From Acetobacterium wieringae (lineage in GTDB: Bacteria > Bacillota > Clostridia > Eubacteriales > Eubacteriaceae), in contig NZ_LKEU01000042.1 of the NCBI RefSeq assembly GCF_001766835.1, positions 33,756-97,755 on the forward strand: a DNA stretch of 64,000 nt, written 5' to 3'. The notes beneath the pieces were generated by a model, which saw only the letters and a list, made by a program, of their open reading frames with translations, was not told where the DNA came from and did not search any database. The position numbers and the translations under genes were made by a program. This document shows, one piece after another, positions 23,701-31,641 of the stretch. The first letter of the stretch is position 1, and the number at the start of each line of letters is the position of its first letter.

Positions 23701-23736
23701 CCTTTGCAAAAATTGTTTAGAAATATTTTGCAAAGG
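23701..23736. repeat. 11-bp inverted repeat upstream of the cooC1 promoter
   Basis: CCTTTGCAAAA (23701-23711) and TTTTGCAAAGG (23726-23736) are perfect complements around a 14-base spacer. It lies 33 bp upstream of the -35 box at 23769 and has no T-tract, so it is more likely a protein-binding site than a terminator. Confidence 0.5.
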
Positions 23737-23768
23737 CCTTAATTTGTGCTTTAAGTGATAAAGTTATG

Positions 23769-23797
23769 TTGTAAAACCAGAATGATTATGATATGAT
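23769..23797 (+). promoter_or_regulatory. promoter of the acs cluster (upstream one)
   Basis: TTGTAA 23769-23774 and TATGAT 23792-23797 have a 17-bp spacer. The leader of about 115 bases contains two small hairpins (CTGTTgaaaaaACAG and CAGTG/CACTG, 23848-23880). Confidence 0.55.
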
Positions 23798-23920
23798 AGC
23801 CCTGTCGATACATATATATACAAGTTGACAAAATACGAATTTTTCCTGTTGAAAAAACAGTGATAATAACATACACTGTTTAAAGAAAATTGACCGGGAA
23901 ATGATAATGGAGGAAACATT

Positions 23921-24709
23921 ATGGCTTTTAATATTGCAGTTGCAGGCAAAGGTGGCGTTGGCAAAACAAGTCTTACCGGTATGCTTATTGAATATTTAGT
24001 GGCAGAAGGTCTGGGTCCAATTTTAGCAGTGGATGCAGATGCCAATGCCAATCTTAACGAAGTGCTCGGAGAAGAGGTTGATCTTTCCATTGGAGAGATT
24101 AAAGAAGAAGTCAACCGGGCTGAAATGGAAGGTGTGCCACTACCTCCGGGTGTGACGAAAACCGATTTTTTAAGATTGCGATTGAATCAGGCAGTTGCTG
24201 AAGGCAACGGCTATGATCTGTTGGTTATGGGCCGTAGCCAGGGCGCTGGTTGCTATTGTTATGTAAACGGAATCTTAAAAACCCAACTTGATATGCTGGC
24301 GAGTAATTATCAATATATCATCGTTGATAACGAAGCCGGGATGGAGCATTTAAGCCGGGGAACTCTTGGAAGAATTGACATGCTGATTTTAGTCAGTGAC
24401 TGCTCCCGTCGGGGGATTCAGGCAGTTGGTCGGATCAAGGAACTGGTTTCGGAACTGAAACTGAAAGTACCCGTGATCAAATTGATTGTCAATCGGGCAC
24501 CCGATGGCATCTTAAACGAGGGAACCGCTGAAGAAATCGAAAAACAGGGTCTTGACCTGATTGGTGTTGTACCACTGGATCAAAATGTTTTTGAATATGA
24601 CGCCTATGGCAAACCACTGGTTCAGCTGCCCGCTGATTCACCAGCGAAGATGGCTTTAAGAGATATTGTCAACAAATTGGAAATCATCAAGAATAATAAA
24701 AATAAATAA
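23921..24709 (+). CDS. cooC1: CooC-type nickel-insertion ATPase (first)
   Basis: The 262-residue MinD-family ATPase has Walker A AGKGGVGKTS (residues 8-17), VDADANANLNEVLGE near 40, and GAGCYCYVN near 111. The last segment supplies the paired cysteines (CxC) through which CooC dimers bind nickel. CooC delivers or checks nickel insertion into CO dehydrogenase. GGAGGAAAC precedes ATG. It heads the acs cluster in the same place as in A. woodii and is paralogous to the ATPase at 33567. Confidence 0.92.
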   Translation: MAFNIAVAGKGGVGKTSLTGMLIEYLVAEGLGPILAVDADANANLNEVLGEEVDLSIGEIKEEVNRAEMEGVPLPPGVTKTDFLRLRLNQAVAEGNGYDLLVMGRSQGAGCYCYVNGILKTQLDMLASNYQYIIVDNEAGMEHLSRGTLGRIDMLILVSDCSRRGIQAVGRIKELVSELKLKVPVIKLIVNRAPDGILNEGTAEEIEKQGLDLIGVVPLDQNVFEYDAYGKPLVQLPADSPAKMALRDIVNKLEIIKNNKNK

Positions 24710-24772
24710 ATATGATCGGGGCTGTTTATCAGCCCTTTCAGACGGAAACTGCGGAAAAGGGGAGATTGTTAA

Positions 24773-26698
24773 ATGAGTAAGGTACGATTTATAATTAAAG
24801 GAAAAAGATCCGTTGATTTAGTGGCCGGTGAGGGTGAGAATCTGCTGGATGCGGCCAGAAGAGCTGGCGTCATGATCGATTCGCCCTGCAGCGGGAATGC
24901 CACCTGCGGCAAATGCAAGGTAAAAATTGTATCAGGACAGGTCAAAACAGAAAAAACCAGACATATTTCTGAGGAAGAAATGGCCAATGGGATCGTTCTT
25001 TCCTGCAATGCAACCATTATGGAAGATATCGAGGTGGAAGTACCGGATTTAGCATCTTCTTTTGTCAATGAAATGCAGATTACCGATCTTTCAAACAATG
25101 AAAATAAAAACATTAAATACGTTCGCAAGAAAATGATCAAAGAAGGCATGACCAATGCCAGTCGGCTCTGGTCAGAGATCATCCAATTGCCGTGCCCCAG
25201 CATTGAAGACAATAGCGCTGATGAAGATCGGCTAAAACTTTATTTTCAACAAAATCTGGGCTATGAAGACATCACCATTAGTCTGAATGTGATGAAAAAA
25301 TTGCCGGATGCCTTTAGAAAAAAAGATTTTTTAATCGAAGTCGTCTATCTAAAGCGTCGGGAAGTGGCTGAAATTCTCGATGTTAAACCGGCAAATGGTG
25401 AGAAATCGGTGCTCTACGGCATTGCCTTGGATATTGGAACAACTTCCGTATCGGCCTGTCTGGTGGATATGAACACCAATGAAATCCTGACAAAAGCCTC
25501 AATGGGGAATGCTCAGGTTAAATACGGGGCAGATGTCATTAACCGGATCGTTTATTCGGAAAAACCCGGTGGACTGGAAAATCTGCGCCATGCCATTGTC
25601 GATGAGAGTATTAATAGTCTTATCGAAAAAATGGTGAAAACCGTCGGGATTAATAAAGAAGACATCTACGAGGTCTGTGCCGCCGGTAATACCACCATGA
25701 ACCACTTGCTTTTGGGTTTAAATCCCGACTATTTAAGACGGGAGCCGTTTATCCCGGCGATTAATGATATCCCCGAAATGAAGTGTGCCGAACTGGGAAT
25801 CAATGTAAATCCGGAAGGAAAAATTTATCTGGCTCCATCGGTGGCTAGCTACGTTGGCGGCGATATTACCGCTGGAGTCTTTGCAGTACCGGTATGGATG
25901 CGGGAAGACTTTACCATGCTGGTGGATCTGGGAACAAACGGTGAAATTGTCTTTGGCAACAAAGATTTCTTAATGACCTGTGCCTGTTCAGCTGGTCCGG
26001 CTTTTGAAGGCGGCGAAATCAGCTGTGGCACCCGGGCCGTACCCGGTGCCATCGAACAAGTTACCATCAATGAAGAAGATCTTAGGCCCTTTTATAATAC
26101 CATTGGCCATGTCAGTCCGGTGGGAATTTGCGGATCAGGAATTATCGATCTGATTTGTGAAATGAAGCGAACCGGCATTATCAACGGCAAAGGTCGAATG
26201 GAACGGGATCTGAATCACCCGCGCATCAAATTTGACGAATACGGGATTGGTCAATATTATCTCTATTCTAAAGAATTGGATAATGGCTCTAAAGATATTT
26301 ACATTACCGAAATTGATATTGACAGCTTTATCAAGGCCAAAGGAGCCGTGTTCTCGGCGATTTATATTTTAATGGAAAGCCTGGATATGCCCATTGATGT
26401 GCTGGAAAACATTTATGTTGCTGGTGGCATCGGCACGAATCTGGATATCACCAATGCCATTGCTCTGGGAATGCTGCCAGATATACCAGTCGATAAATAT
26501 TTCTATATTGGCAACAGCTCGATGCAGGGGTGTTATCTGGCCCTGACCCTCAGTGAAGGAAAAGATAAGATCCGTGAGATCTCTCAAAATATGACGTACA
26601 TGGAATTAAGCGTCCACCCGACCTATATGGATGAGTTTATCTCAGCTTGCTTTATTCCGCATACCAATATGAATTTATTTCCGTCTCTGGAAAACTGA
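24773..26698 (+). CDS. acsV: AcsV, ATP-dependent activator of the corrinoid iron-sulfur protein
   Basis: The 641-residue protein combines an N-terminal plant-type [2Fe-2S] domain (CSGNATCGKC, residues 39-48, with a further cysteine in LSCNA near 80), a middle domain, and a C-terminal ASKHA ATPase (ALDIGTTSVSACLVD near 220; DLGTNGEI near 385; GGDITAGVF near 361). AcsV/RACo uses ATP and an electron to bring the oxidised Co(II) corrinoid of CFeSP back to Co(I). It lies 63 bp after cooC1 with GGGGAG before ATG. Confidence 0.93.
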   Translation: MSKVRFIIKGKRSVDLVAGEGENLLDAARRAGVMIDSPCSGNATCGKCKVKIVSGQVKTEKTRHISEEEMANGIVLSCNATIMEDIEVEVPDLASSFVNEMQITDLSNNENKNIKYVRKKMIKEGMTNASRLWSEIIQLPCPSIEDNSADEDRLKLYFQQNLGYEDITISLNVMKKLPDAFRKKDFLIEVVYLKRREVAEILDVKPANGEKSVLYGIALDIGTTSVSACLVDMNTNEILTKASMGNAQVKYGADVINRIVYSEKPGGLENLRHAIVDESINSLIEKMVKTVGINKEDIYEVCAAGNTTMNHLLLGLNPDYLRREPFIPAINDIPEMKCAELGINVNPEGKIYLAPSVASYVGGDITAGVFAVPVWMREDFTMLVDLGTNGEIVFGNKDFLMTCACSAGPAFEGGEISCGTRAVPGAIEQVTINEEDLRPFYNTIGHVSPVGICGSGIIDLICEMKRTGIINGKGRMERDLNHPRIKFDEYGIGQYYLYSKELDNGSKDIYITEIDIDSFIKAKGAVFSAIYILMESLDMPIDVLENIYVAGGIGTNLDITNAIALGMLPDIPVDKYFYIGNSSMQGCYLALTLSEGKDKIREISQNMTYMELSVHPTYMDEFISACFIPHTNMNLFPSLEN

Positions 26699-26713
26699 AA
26701 CAGGAGATTTTAA

Positions 26714-27361
26714 ATGGAAAATACCTTACGGGATGAAACCGCAATTGAAGAAAAAAGAAAAGATAAAATACCCTACGAACACTACAAGAGCTTGTTAAAA
26801 GACCTCGATCCTCAAACTGTTGCCAAAAACAGCACCTGTCCCTATGATGAAGAAGGGCGCTTCTTTACCGCTACGCTGATGGGAACCCCGTATAAGGTTG
26901 CCTATCCTCAGGGAGATGTGACGGATATGGATGGACAGGACTTTGATAATTATAAACTAAAAACCATGATTTTACGCTATCTGATCAATGCCAAAGGGAT
27001 TAAGGCTACCGGCGAAAACATTGCTTATCGGGATGTTTCCGGCGGAAACATTTACTATCCCTGCTTTGAGGGGCGCTGTTTAAAACGGTTTGCCTTTACC
27101 TTTAATTACAATCTTGAGGGGTTGAAAAAAGCGATGGCAATTCTGGGTGCTGAACCCCAAAGTATTGGGGATCTCTCCTGGCGGTTTGAGGTCATCAATA
27201 ATATGTTTATGACCGTAATTCTTTGGATTGGCGATGATGAGTTTCCACCTGAAGCACAAATCTTGTTTGATTCTAATTTTCCCAGTGCCTTCAGTGCTGA
27301 AGATATGGCCGTTATGGGCGATATTTTTATACCGGCACTTAAAGAACTCAGTAAGAAATAA
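26714..27361 (+). CDS. DUF3786 protein (first of acs pair)
   Basis: The 215-residue protein carries the DUF3786 pattern: NYKLKTMILRYLINAKG near 78, FEGRCLKRFAFTF near 118, LSWRFEVINNMFMTVILWIGDDEFPPEAQILFD region near 157-190, and a conserved CPYDEEGRF near 43. DUF3786 genes accompany acs clusters in acetogens, but their job is not known. Its stop shares a base with the next gene's ATG (TAATG), so translation is coupled. Cysteines at 43 and 116 could bind metal. A part in CFeSP or CODH/ACS maturation is inferred from context only. Confidence 0.85.
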   Translation: MENTLRDETAIEEKRKDKIPYEHYKSLLKDLDPQTVAKNSTCPYDEEGRFFTATLMGTPYKVAYPQGDVTDMDGQDFDNYKLKTMILRYLINAKGIKATGENIAYRDVSGGNIYYPCFEGRCLKRFAFTFNYNLEGLKKAMAILGAEPQSIGDLSWRFEVINNMFMTVILWIGDDEFPPEAQILFDSNFPSAFSAEDMAVMGDIFIPALKELSKK

Positions 27362-28017
27362 TGAAGCAATCAAAATTACTGGATATTGATCCCCATTTTT
27401 CGGAGAGTAGTTATGTCATTAATCGTGATTTATTTATAAATTACGATCCCGGCGAGATGAGCATAAAATCATCTTGCCCCTATAATCCGGAAAATGGACG
27501 ATTTGAAATTATTGTTCTGGGAGAAACGTATTTTGTCGATTATCCCAGTGGAGTGGTTCGCAACGCACAAGGTGAAGAATTTGATAACTACTCAATCAAA
27601 ATTTTTATTCTCAGATATTTAATGAATGCCAACGGAAAAGAAGCCACCAACGAGTGGATTAGTTTCAAAGAATTTCCAGATGGCCCCTTATATTATTCCA
27701 ATTTTCACAAACGCTGCATTCAAGTTTTTGCACAAATAGGCAACGAAATGCCAGAACAACTAAAGAAATATATGAGCAGGCTACAAGCGGTTCCCTATAA
27801 TAAAGGTGACCTTTCCTGGCAGTTCACAGTGACACCTGGAGTGGATATCGTCTGGATAGTGTGGTTTGGTGACGATGAGTTCGAAGCTGAAGCGCAGATA
27901 TTGTTCGACAAGAAATTAACAGATGTCTTTAACATCAAAGATCTGGCAATTTTAGGTGATGTTTTGATGATTTCGTTGAAAACCTTTACTTTCTCTTTAA
28001 ACTCTAAAAAAAATTAA
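27361..28017 (+). CDS. DUF3786 protein (second of acs pair)
   Basis: The 218-residue paralogue of the preceding protein conserves CPYNPENGRF near 41, NYSIKIFILRYLMNANGKEA near 78, KRCIQVFAQ near 118 and the tail WIVWFGDDEFEAEAQILFDKKL. Start and stop overlap with the first copy indicates a fixed stoichiometry and perhaps a heterodimer. A promoter for acsD follows within 35 bp, so these two genes belong to the low-level upstream part of the cluster. Confidence 0.85.
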   Translation: MKQSKLLDIDPHFSESSYVINRDLFINYDPGEMSIKSSCPYNPENGRFEIIVLGETYFVDYPSGVVRNAQGEEFDNYSIKIFILRYLMNANGKEATNEWISFKEFPDGPLYYSNFHKRCIQVFAQIGNEMPEQLKKYMSRLQAVPYNKGDLSWQFTVTPGVDIVWIVWFGDDEFEAEAQILFDKKLTDVFNIKDLAILGDVLMISLKTFTFSLNSKKN

Positions 28018-28048
28018 GATAAATTTTAGAAAAATGCCGAAAATTAAT

Positions 28049-28098
28049 TGACAAACTTTTAACTAATATACTACAATCTGTGTATACTTATATATACA
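28049..28098 (+). promoter_or_regulatory. internal promoter of acsD
   Basis: TTGACA 28049-28054 and TACAAT 28073-28078 have an 18-bp spacer. A dyad TGTATA...TATACA covers 28082-28097 around the expected start. A leader of about 115 bases precedes acsD. The strong codon bias starts at acsD, consistent with a separate strong promoter. Confidence 0.6.
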
Positions 28099-28202
28099 GG
28101 TAAAAAGCTGTAGAATATGTAATGGTTTTAATTTGGTTTTAAAGTCTTGAACTTTGAAATAAATATTTTGAAAAAAGGTAACAGGTTAGGAGGAAACAAA
28201 GA

Positions 28203-29138
28203 ATGCCATACAAAAAAGCAGAACAAAAATTTAGTGGCAAGATCAACGTATGTGAGATAGGTGTTGGAGATGCAGCTATCAGCATAGGTGGAGAAAACTC
28301 ATTACCATTTTTAGGTACTGAAGGGTTTAAAACTGCGGTTGGTATCGCAATTTCAGACACAACTGACGAGTGGGCAGATTGCTTCAAAGCTCTTTACGGA
28401 GATGATTTGAAAAACCCTGCAGCGTTAGCAAAAGCAGCAGTAGAAAAATCAGGTGCTGATTTCCTATTAGTTAAACTTGAAAGTGCAGATCCAAACGGCG
28501 CAGATGCATCAGTTGAAAGCTGTGTTGCAACAGCCGTAGCAGTAGAAGCTGCAATCGACGTACCTTTAGTAGTAGAAGGATGTAAAAACGCAGAAAAAGA
28601 CGCGAAGGTGCTTGAAGAAGTAGCTAAAGCTCTTGAAGGTAAAAATGTCGTTTTATTCTCTGCAGTAGAAGACAATTACAAGACAATTGGTGCTGCTGGC
28701 GGAATGGCTTACGGCCAAAAAGTATCAGCTGAATCTGCAGTAGATATCAACCTTGCAAAACAATTAAACATCTTATTAACACAACTGGGTGTTAAGAGCA
28801 AAGATATTATCATGGATGTTGGAACAGCAGCAGCCGGTTACGGTTTTGAATATGTTGCTTCAACCATGGATCGTATTCGTTTAGCCGGCTTAGGTCAAAA
28901 CGATGAATCCTTACAAATGCCAATTATGACCAATGTTTCTAACGAAGCATGGGGCGTAAAAGAAGCGGTTTCCACAATTGAAGATGCACCAGAATGGGGC
29001 GATCAGGAAGCACGTGGTATCGGTATGGAAGTAGCAACAGCTTCTGCTTGTGTTGTTGGCGGATCAAACGCTATCATCGTAAGACATCCAGAATCAGCTA
29101 AAACCGTTAAAGCTTTAGTTGCTGGAATCATAGGTTAG
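28203..29138 (+). CDS. acsD: corrinoid iron-sulfur protein small subunit
   Basis: The 311-residue protein is the small (delta/beta) subunit of CFeSP, a TIM-barrel protein that with AcsC carries the methylcobamide between methyl-tetrahydrofolate and acetyl-CoA synthase. Recognised stretches are GEDAAISIGGENSLPFLG-like (near residue 22-40), GYGFEYVASTMDRIRLA near 213, and MPIMTNVSNEAWGVKEA near 239. TTAGGAGG precedes ATG. Codons are heavily restricted (GAA, GCA, TTA, AAA), a sign of very high expression. Confidence 0.96.
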   Translation: MPYKKAEQKFSGKINVCEIGVGDAAISIGGENSLPFLGTEGFKTAVGIAISDTTDEWADCFKALYGDDLKNPAALAKAAVEKSGADFLLVKLESADPNGADASVESCVATAVAVEAAIDVPLVVEGCKNAEKDAKVLEEVAKALEGKNVVLFSAVEDNYKTIGAAGGMAYGQKVSAESAVDINLAKQLNILLTQLGVKSKDIIMDVGTAAAGYGFEYVASTMDRIRLAGLGQNDESLQMPIMTNVSNEAWGVKEAVSTIEDAPEWGDQEARGIGMEVATASACVVGGSNAIIVRHPESAKTVKALVAGIIG

Positions 29139-29157
29139 GAAAGGAAGGCGAATACAA

Positions 29158-30498
29158 ATGGCAGTAAAAGGTTTAGATATCTTTAAACTCACACCAAAAA
29201 CAAACTGTAAAGAATGTGGTTTCCCAACATGTATGGCTTTCTCAATGAAAGCTGCTACTGGCGGGGTACCTGTAGAAAAATGTCCATACATCTCAGAAGA
29301 ATCTAAAGAATTATTATCAGAAGCTACAGCTCCTCCAATGAAAACCATCAAAGTTGGTTCTGGCGATACAGAAAAAGCTCTTGGCGGCGAAACTGTATTA
29401 TTCAGACACGAAAAAACTTTGGTTAATAAAAACCTGTTTGCAGTAGAATTATCAGATGCTATGAGTGACGCTGATGTTGATGCAGCTTGCGCTACATTAC
29501 AAAAAATTAACTATGACCGAATCGGCGAAATGATGTTCGTTGAAATAGTTGCCGTTCGTTTTGCAGCTGATGCAGCTAAATTTGCAGCACTTGTTAAAAA
29601 AGTAGCTGACTGTGGCAAAATTCCAATGATCGTTACAACTGATGCTGAAGTAGCAAAAGCAGCGGTTGCAGGTGCTGGCGCAGGCGCAATTATCATGGGC
29701 GCAACCAAAGATAATGCCGCAGCAATGGTAGACGTAGCTAAAGCTGCAGATGCTGTTCTTGGTGTTTCTGCAGACAGTATTGAAGCATTACACGATTTAG
29801 TCGAAGAAATCGAAAAAATGGGTTACAAAAACCTGGTATTAAATGTTGGCGAAACTTCAATCAAAGAAGCTTACGCAAATGCAGTTGATATCCGTACAGC
29901 AGCAATCAAGGGCAATGACCGTACCTTCGGATATCCTTCAGTTGTATTTGCAAACAAATTAGCACCAGCTAATACTAACCTGCAAATTGCTTTAGCATCG
30001 GCTTTCGTTCTTCGTTACGGTTCGATCATCGTTATGGACGAAATGGACTTCAACGCTGCTTTACCACTGTTTGGTTTAAGACAAAACATCTTTACCGATC
30101 CTCAAAAACCAATGCGTGTTGAACCGAAAGTATATGAATTCAACAAACCAACAGGCAACGATCCAGTTCTTGTTACCGTTGACTTCGCATTATCTTACTT
30201 CGTTGTTGCTGGTGAAATCGAACGATCTAAAGTTCCAGCTTACCTGGCAATTCCAGATGCTGGTGGTTATTCAGTACTTACTGCTTGGGCTGCTGGTAAA
30301 TTTGGCGCTGGCGTTATCGCTAACTTCATTAAAGAAGCAGACGTAGCCAGCATGACTACTTCTCGTAAGTTAATCTTACCTGGTAAGGTTGCTGTTCTTC
30401 AAGGTGATTTAGCTGAAGAACTGCCAGATTGGGAAGTTATTGTTGGACCAAACGAAGCGATGCAATTACCTAAGTTCTTAAGAGACATGCAAGCATAA
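29158..30498 (+). CDS. acsC: corrinoid iron-sulfur protein large subunit
   Basis: The 446-residue protein is the large subunit of CFeSP. Its N-terminus holds the low-potential [4Fe-4S] cluster that feeds an electron to cobalt: C17, C20, C25 and C42 (TNCKECGFPTC and EKCPY). A TIM-barrel middle and a Rossmann-type corrinoid-binding C-terminus (PAYLAIPDAGGYSVLTAWAAGKFGA region near 362-386) follow. AAAGGAAGG precedes ATG. It follows acsD by 19 bp, and the two products form the 1:1 complex. Confidence 0.96.
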   Translation: MAVKGLDIFKLTPKTNCKECGFPTCMAFSMKAATGGVPVEKCPYISEESKELLSEATAPPMKTIKVGSGDTEKALGGETVLFRHEKTLVNKNLFAVELSDAMSDADVDAACATLQKINYDRIGEMMFVEIVAVRFAADAAKFAALVKKVADCGKIPMIVTTDAEVAKAAVAGAGAGAIIMGATKDNAAAMVDVAKAADAVLGVSADSIEALHDLVEEIEKMGYKNLVLNVGETSIKEAYANAVDIRTAAIKGNDRTFGYPSVVFANKLAPANTNLQIALASAFVLRYGSIIVMDEMDFNAALPLFGLRQNIFTDPQKPMRVEPKVYEFNKPTGNDPVLVTVDFALSYFVVAGEIERSKVPAYLAIPDAGGYSVLTAWAAGKFGAGVIANFIKEADVASMTTSRKLILPGKVAVLQGDLAEELPDWEVIVGPNEAMQLPKFLRDMQA

Positions 30499-30511
30499 AT
30501 AATATCAATCT

Positions 30512-30535
30512 GTGCCCGAAGATAACTTCGGGCAC
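30512..30535 (+). promoter_or_regulatory. intercistronic hairpin between acsC and acsE
   Basis: GTGCCCGAAG (30512-30521) pairs perfectly with CTTCGGGCAC (30526-30535) around ATAA. The T-run starts only some 10 bases later. It may be a partial terminator or an mRNA-stabilising hairpin that sets the level of acsDC against acsE. Confidence 0.75.
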
Positions 30536-30572
30536 ACCTAAAATATTTTTTTCAATTTGAAAGGGGAACAAT

Positions 30573-31358
30573 ATGTCAAAATTCATGGTTATTGGTGAAA
30601 GAATTCACTGTATTTCTCCAGCAATTCGTCAGGCATTCGCAGATAGAAATCCAGAGCCAATTCTTTTAAGAGCAAAAGAACAATTAGATGCTGGTGCAGA
30701 TTATCTTGATTTAAACATCGGACCTGCTGAAAAAGGCGGCGAAGAATTAATGCAATGGGGTGTTAAATTACTCCAGGAAAACTTTGATAACGTGCCAATC
30801 GCACTCGATACAGCTAACATGAAAGCCATCGAAGCTGGTATTCAGGTTTATAACCGATCAAAAGGTAAACCAATCGTAAACTCAGCTGATGCTGGCGATC
30901 GTATCGAATACGTTGATTTAGCAGCTGCTAATGATGCGATGGTTATCGCTCTTTGCTCTAAAGAAGGTGTACCAGGAAGCAATGACGAACGTATTGCATA
31001 CTGTTCTGAATTATTAGAACGTGGTATGGAACGAGGAATGGAACCAACAGATTTACTGTTTGACCCATTATTCATTGTTATCAAAGGAATGCAAGATCAA
31101 TTAGGTGATGTATTAGAAGCAATTCAAATGATCACTGACATGGGTCTGTTAACAACTGGTGGTTTAAGTAACGTATCGAATGGCGCACCAAAACATATCC
31201 GTCCATTATTAGATAGCGCTACAGTTGCTATGGCTATGCAATGTGGATTCAGTTCTGCTATCGTAAATCCTTGCGACAAACGATTAATGGAAACCATCGT
31301 AGCTTGCGATATTATCAAAAATAATATCCTTTATGCAGATTCAGTACTTGAGTTCTAG
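30573..31358 (+). CDS. acsE: methyl-tetrahydrofolate:CFeSP methyltransferase
   Basis: The 261-residue TIM-barrel enzyme moves the methyl group from 5-methyl-tetrahydrofolate to Co(I) of CFeSP. It shows the pterin-binding family motifs GERIHCISPAIRQAF near 7, DYLDLNIGPAEKGG near 43, PIALDTANMKAIEAG near 75, and PIVNSADAG near 98, where the asparagine that helps activate N5 lies. AAAGGGG precedes ATG. The length equals that of characterised MeTr. Confidence 0.95.
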   Translation: MSKFMVIGERIHCISPAIRQAFADRNPEPILLRAKEQLDAGADYLDLNIGPAEKGGEELMQWGVKLLQENFDNVPIALDTANMKAIEAGIQVYNRSKGKPIVNSADAGDRIEYVDLAAANDAMVIALCSKEGVPGSNDERIAYCSELLERGMERGMEPTDLLFDPLFIVIKGMQDQLGDVLEAIQMITDMGLLTTGGLSNVSNGAPKHIRPLLDSATVAMAMQCGFSSAIVNPCDKRLMETIVACDIIKNNILYADSVLEF

Positions 31359-31402
31359 AAATACCTTTATAAATTAACAACAGGTATTTGAAAATACTCA
31401 TA

Positions 31403-31524
31403 AAAAAAAGCCCCCGACGTTAATTCATCACTTGCCGCACAAGTTACGATGAAAGTCAGGAGCAAACAACTATGTATAATGTATCACTCACCTACATTGT
31501 ATAACATTTAACAATGTTTGTAAA
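31403..31524 (-). ncRNA. candidate small RNA opposite the acsE-acsA spacer
   Basis: On the minus strand TTTACA (31519-31524) and TACAAT (31496-31501) have a 17-bp spacer. About 80 bases later a long hairpin forms: GCTCCTGAC/GTCGGGGGC (31455-31463 with 31410-31418), TTCATC/GATGAA and ACTTG/CAAGT with a TGCGG loop, ending in eight T (31402-31409). A dyad ACATTGT/ACAATGT covers the promoter. A complete promoter and terminator with no reading frame suggest an RNA of roughly 85-90 nt. Confidence 0.5.
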
Positions 31525-31641
31525 GGGTAATTTGATTATTTTTTCAATATGACGAAACTTTTTACAAATACGTAAAAAATATCTTTTATACGAAACAGGT
31601 GCTTTGATATAAATTATAAAATTTAGAGAGGTAGAAAAAAT

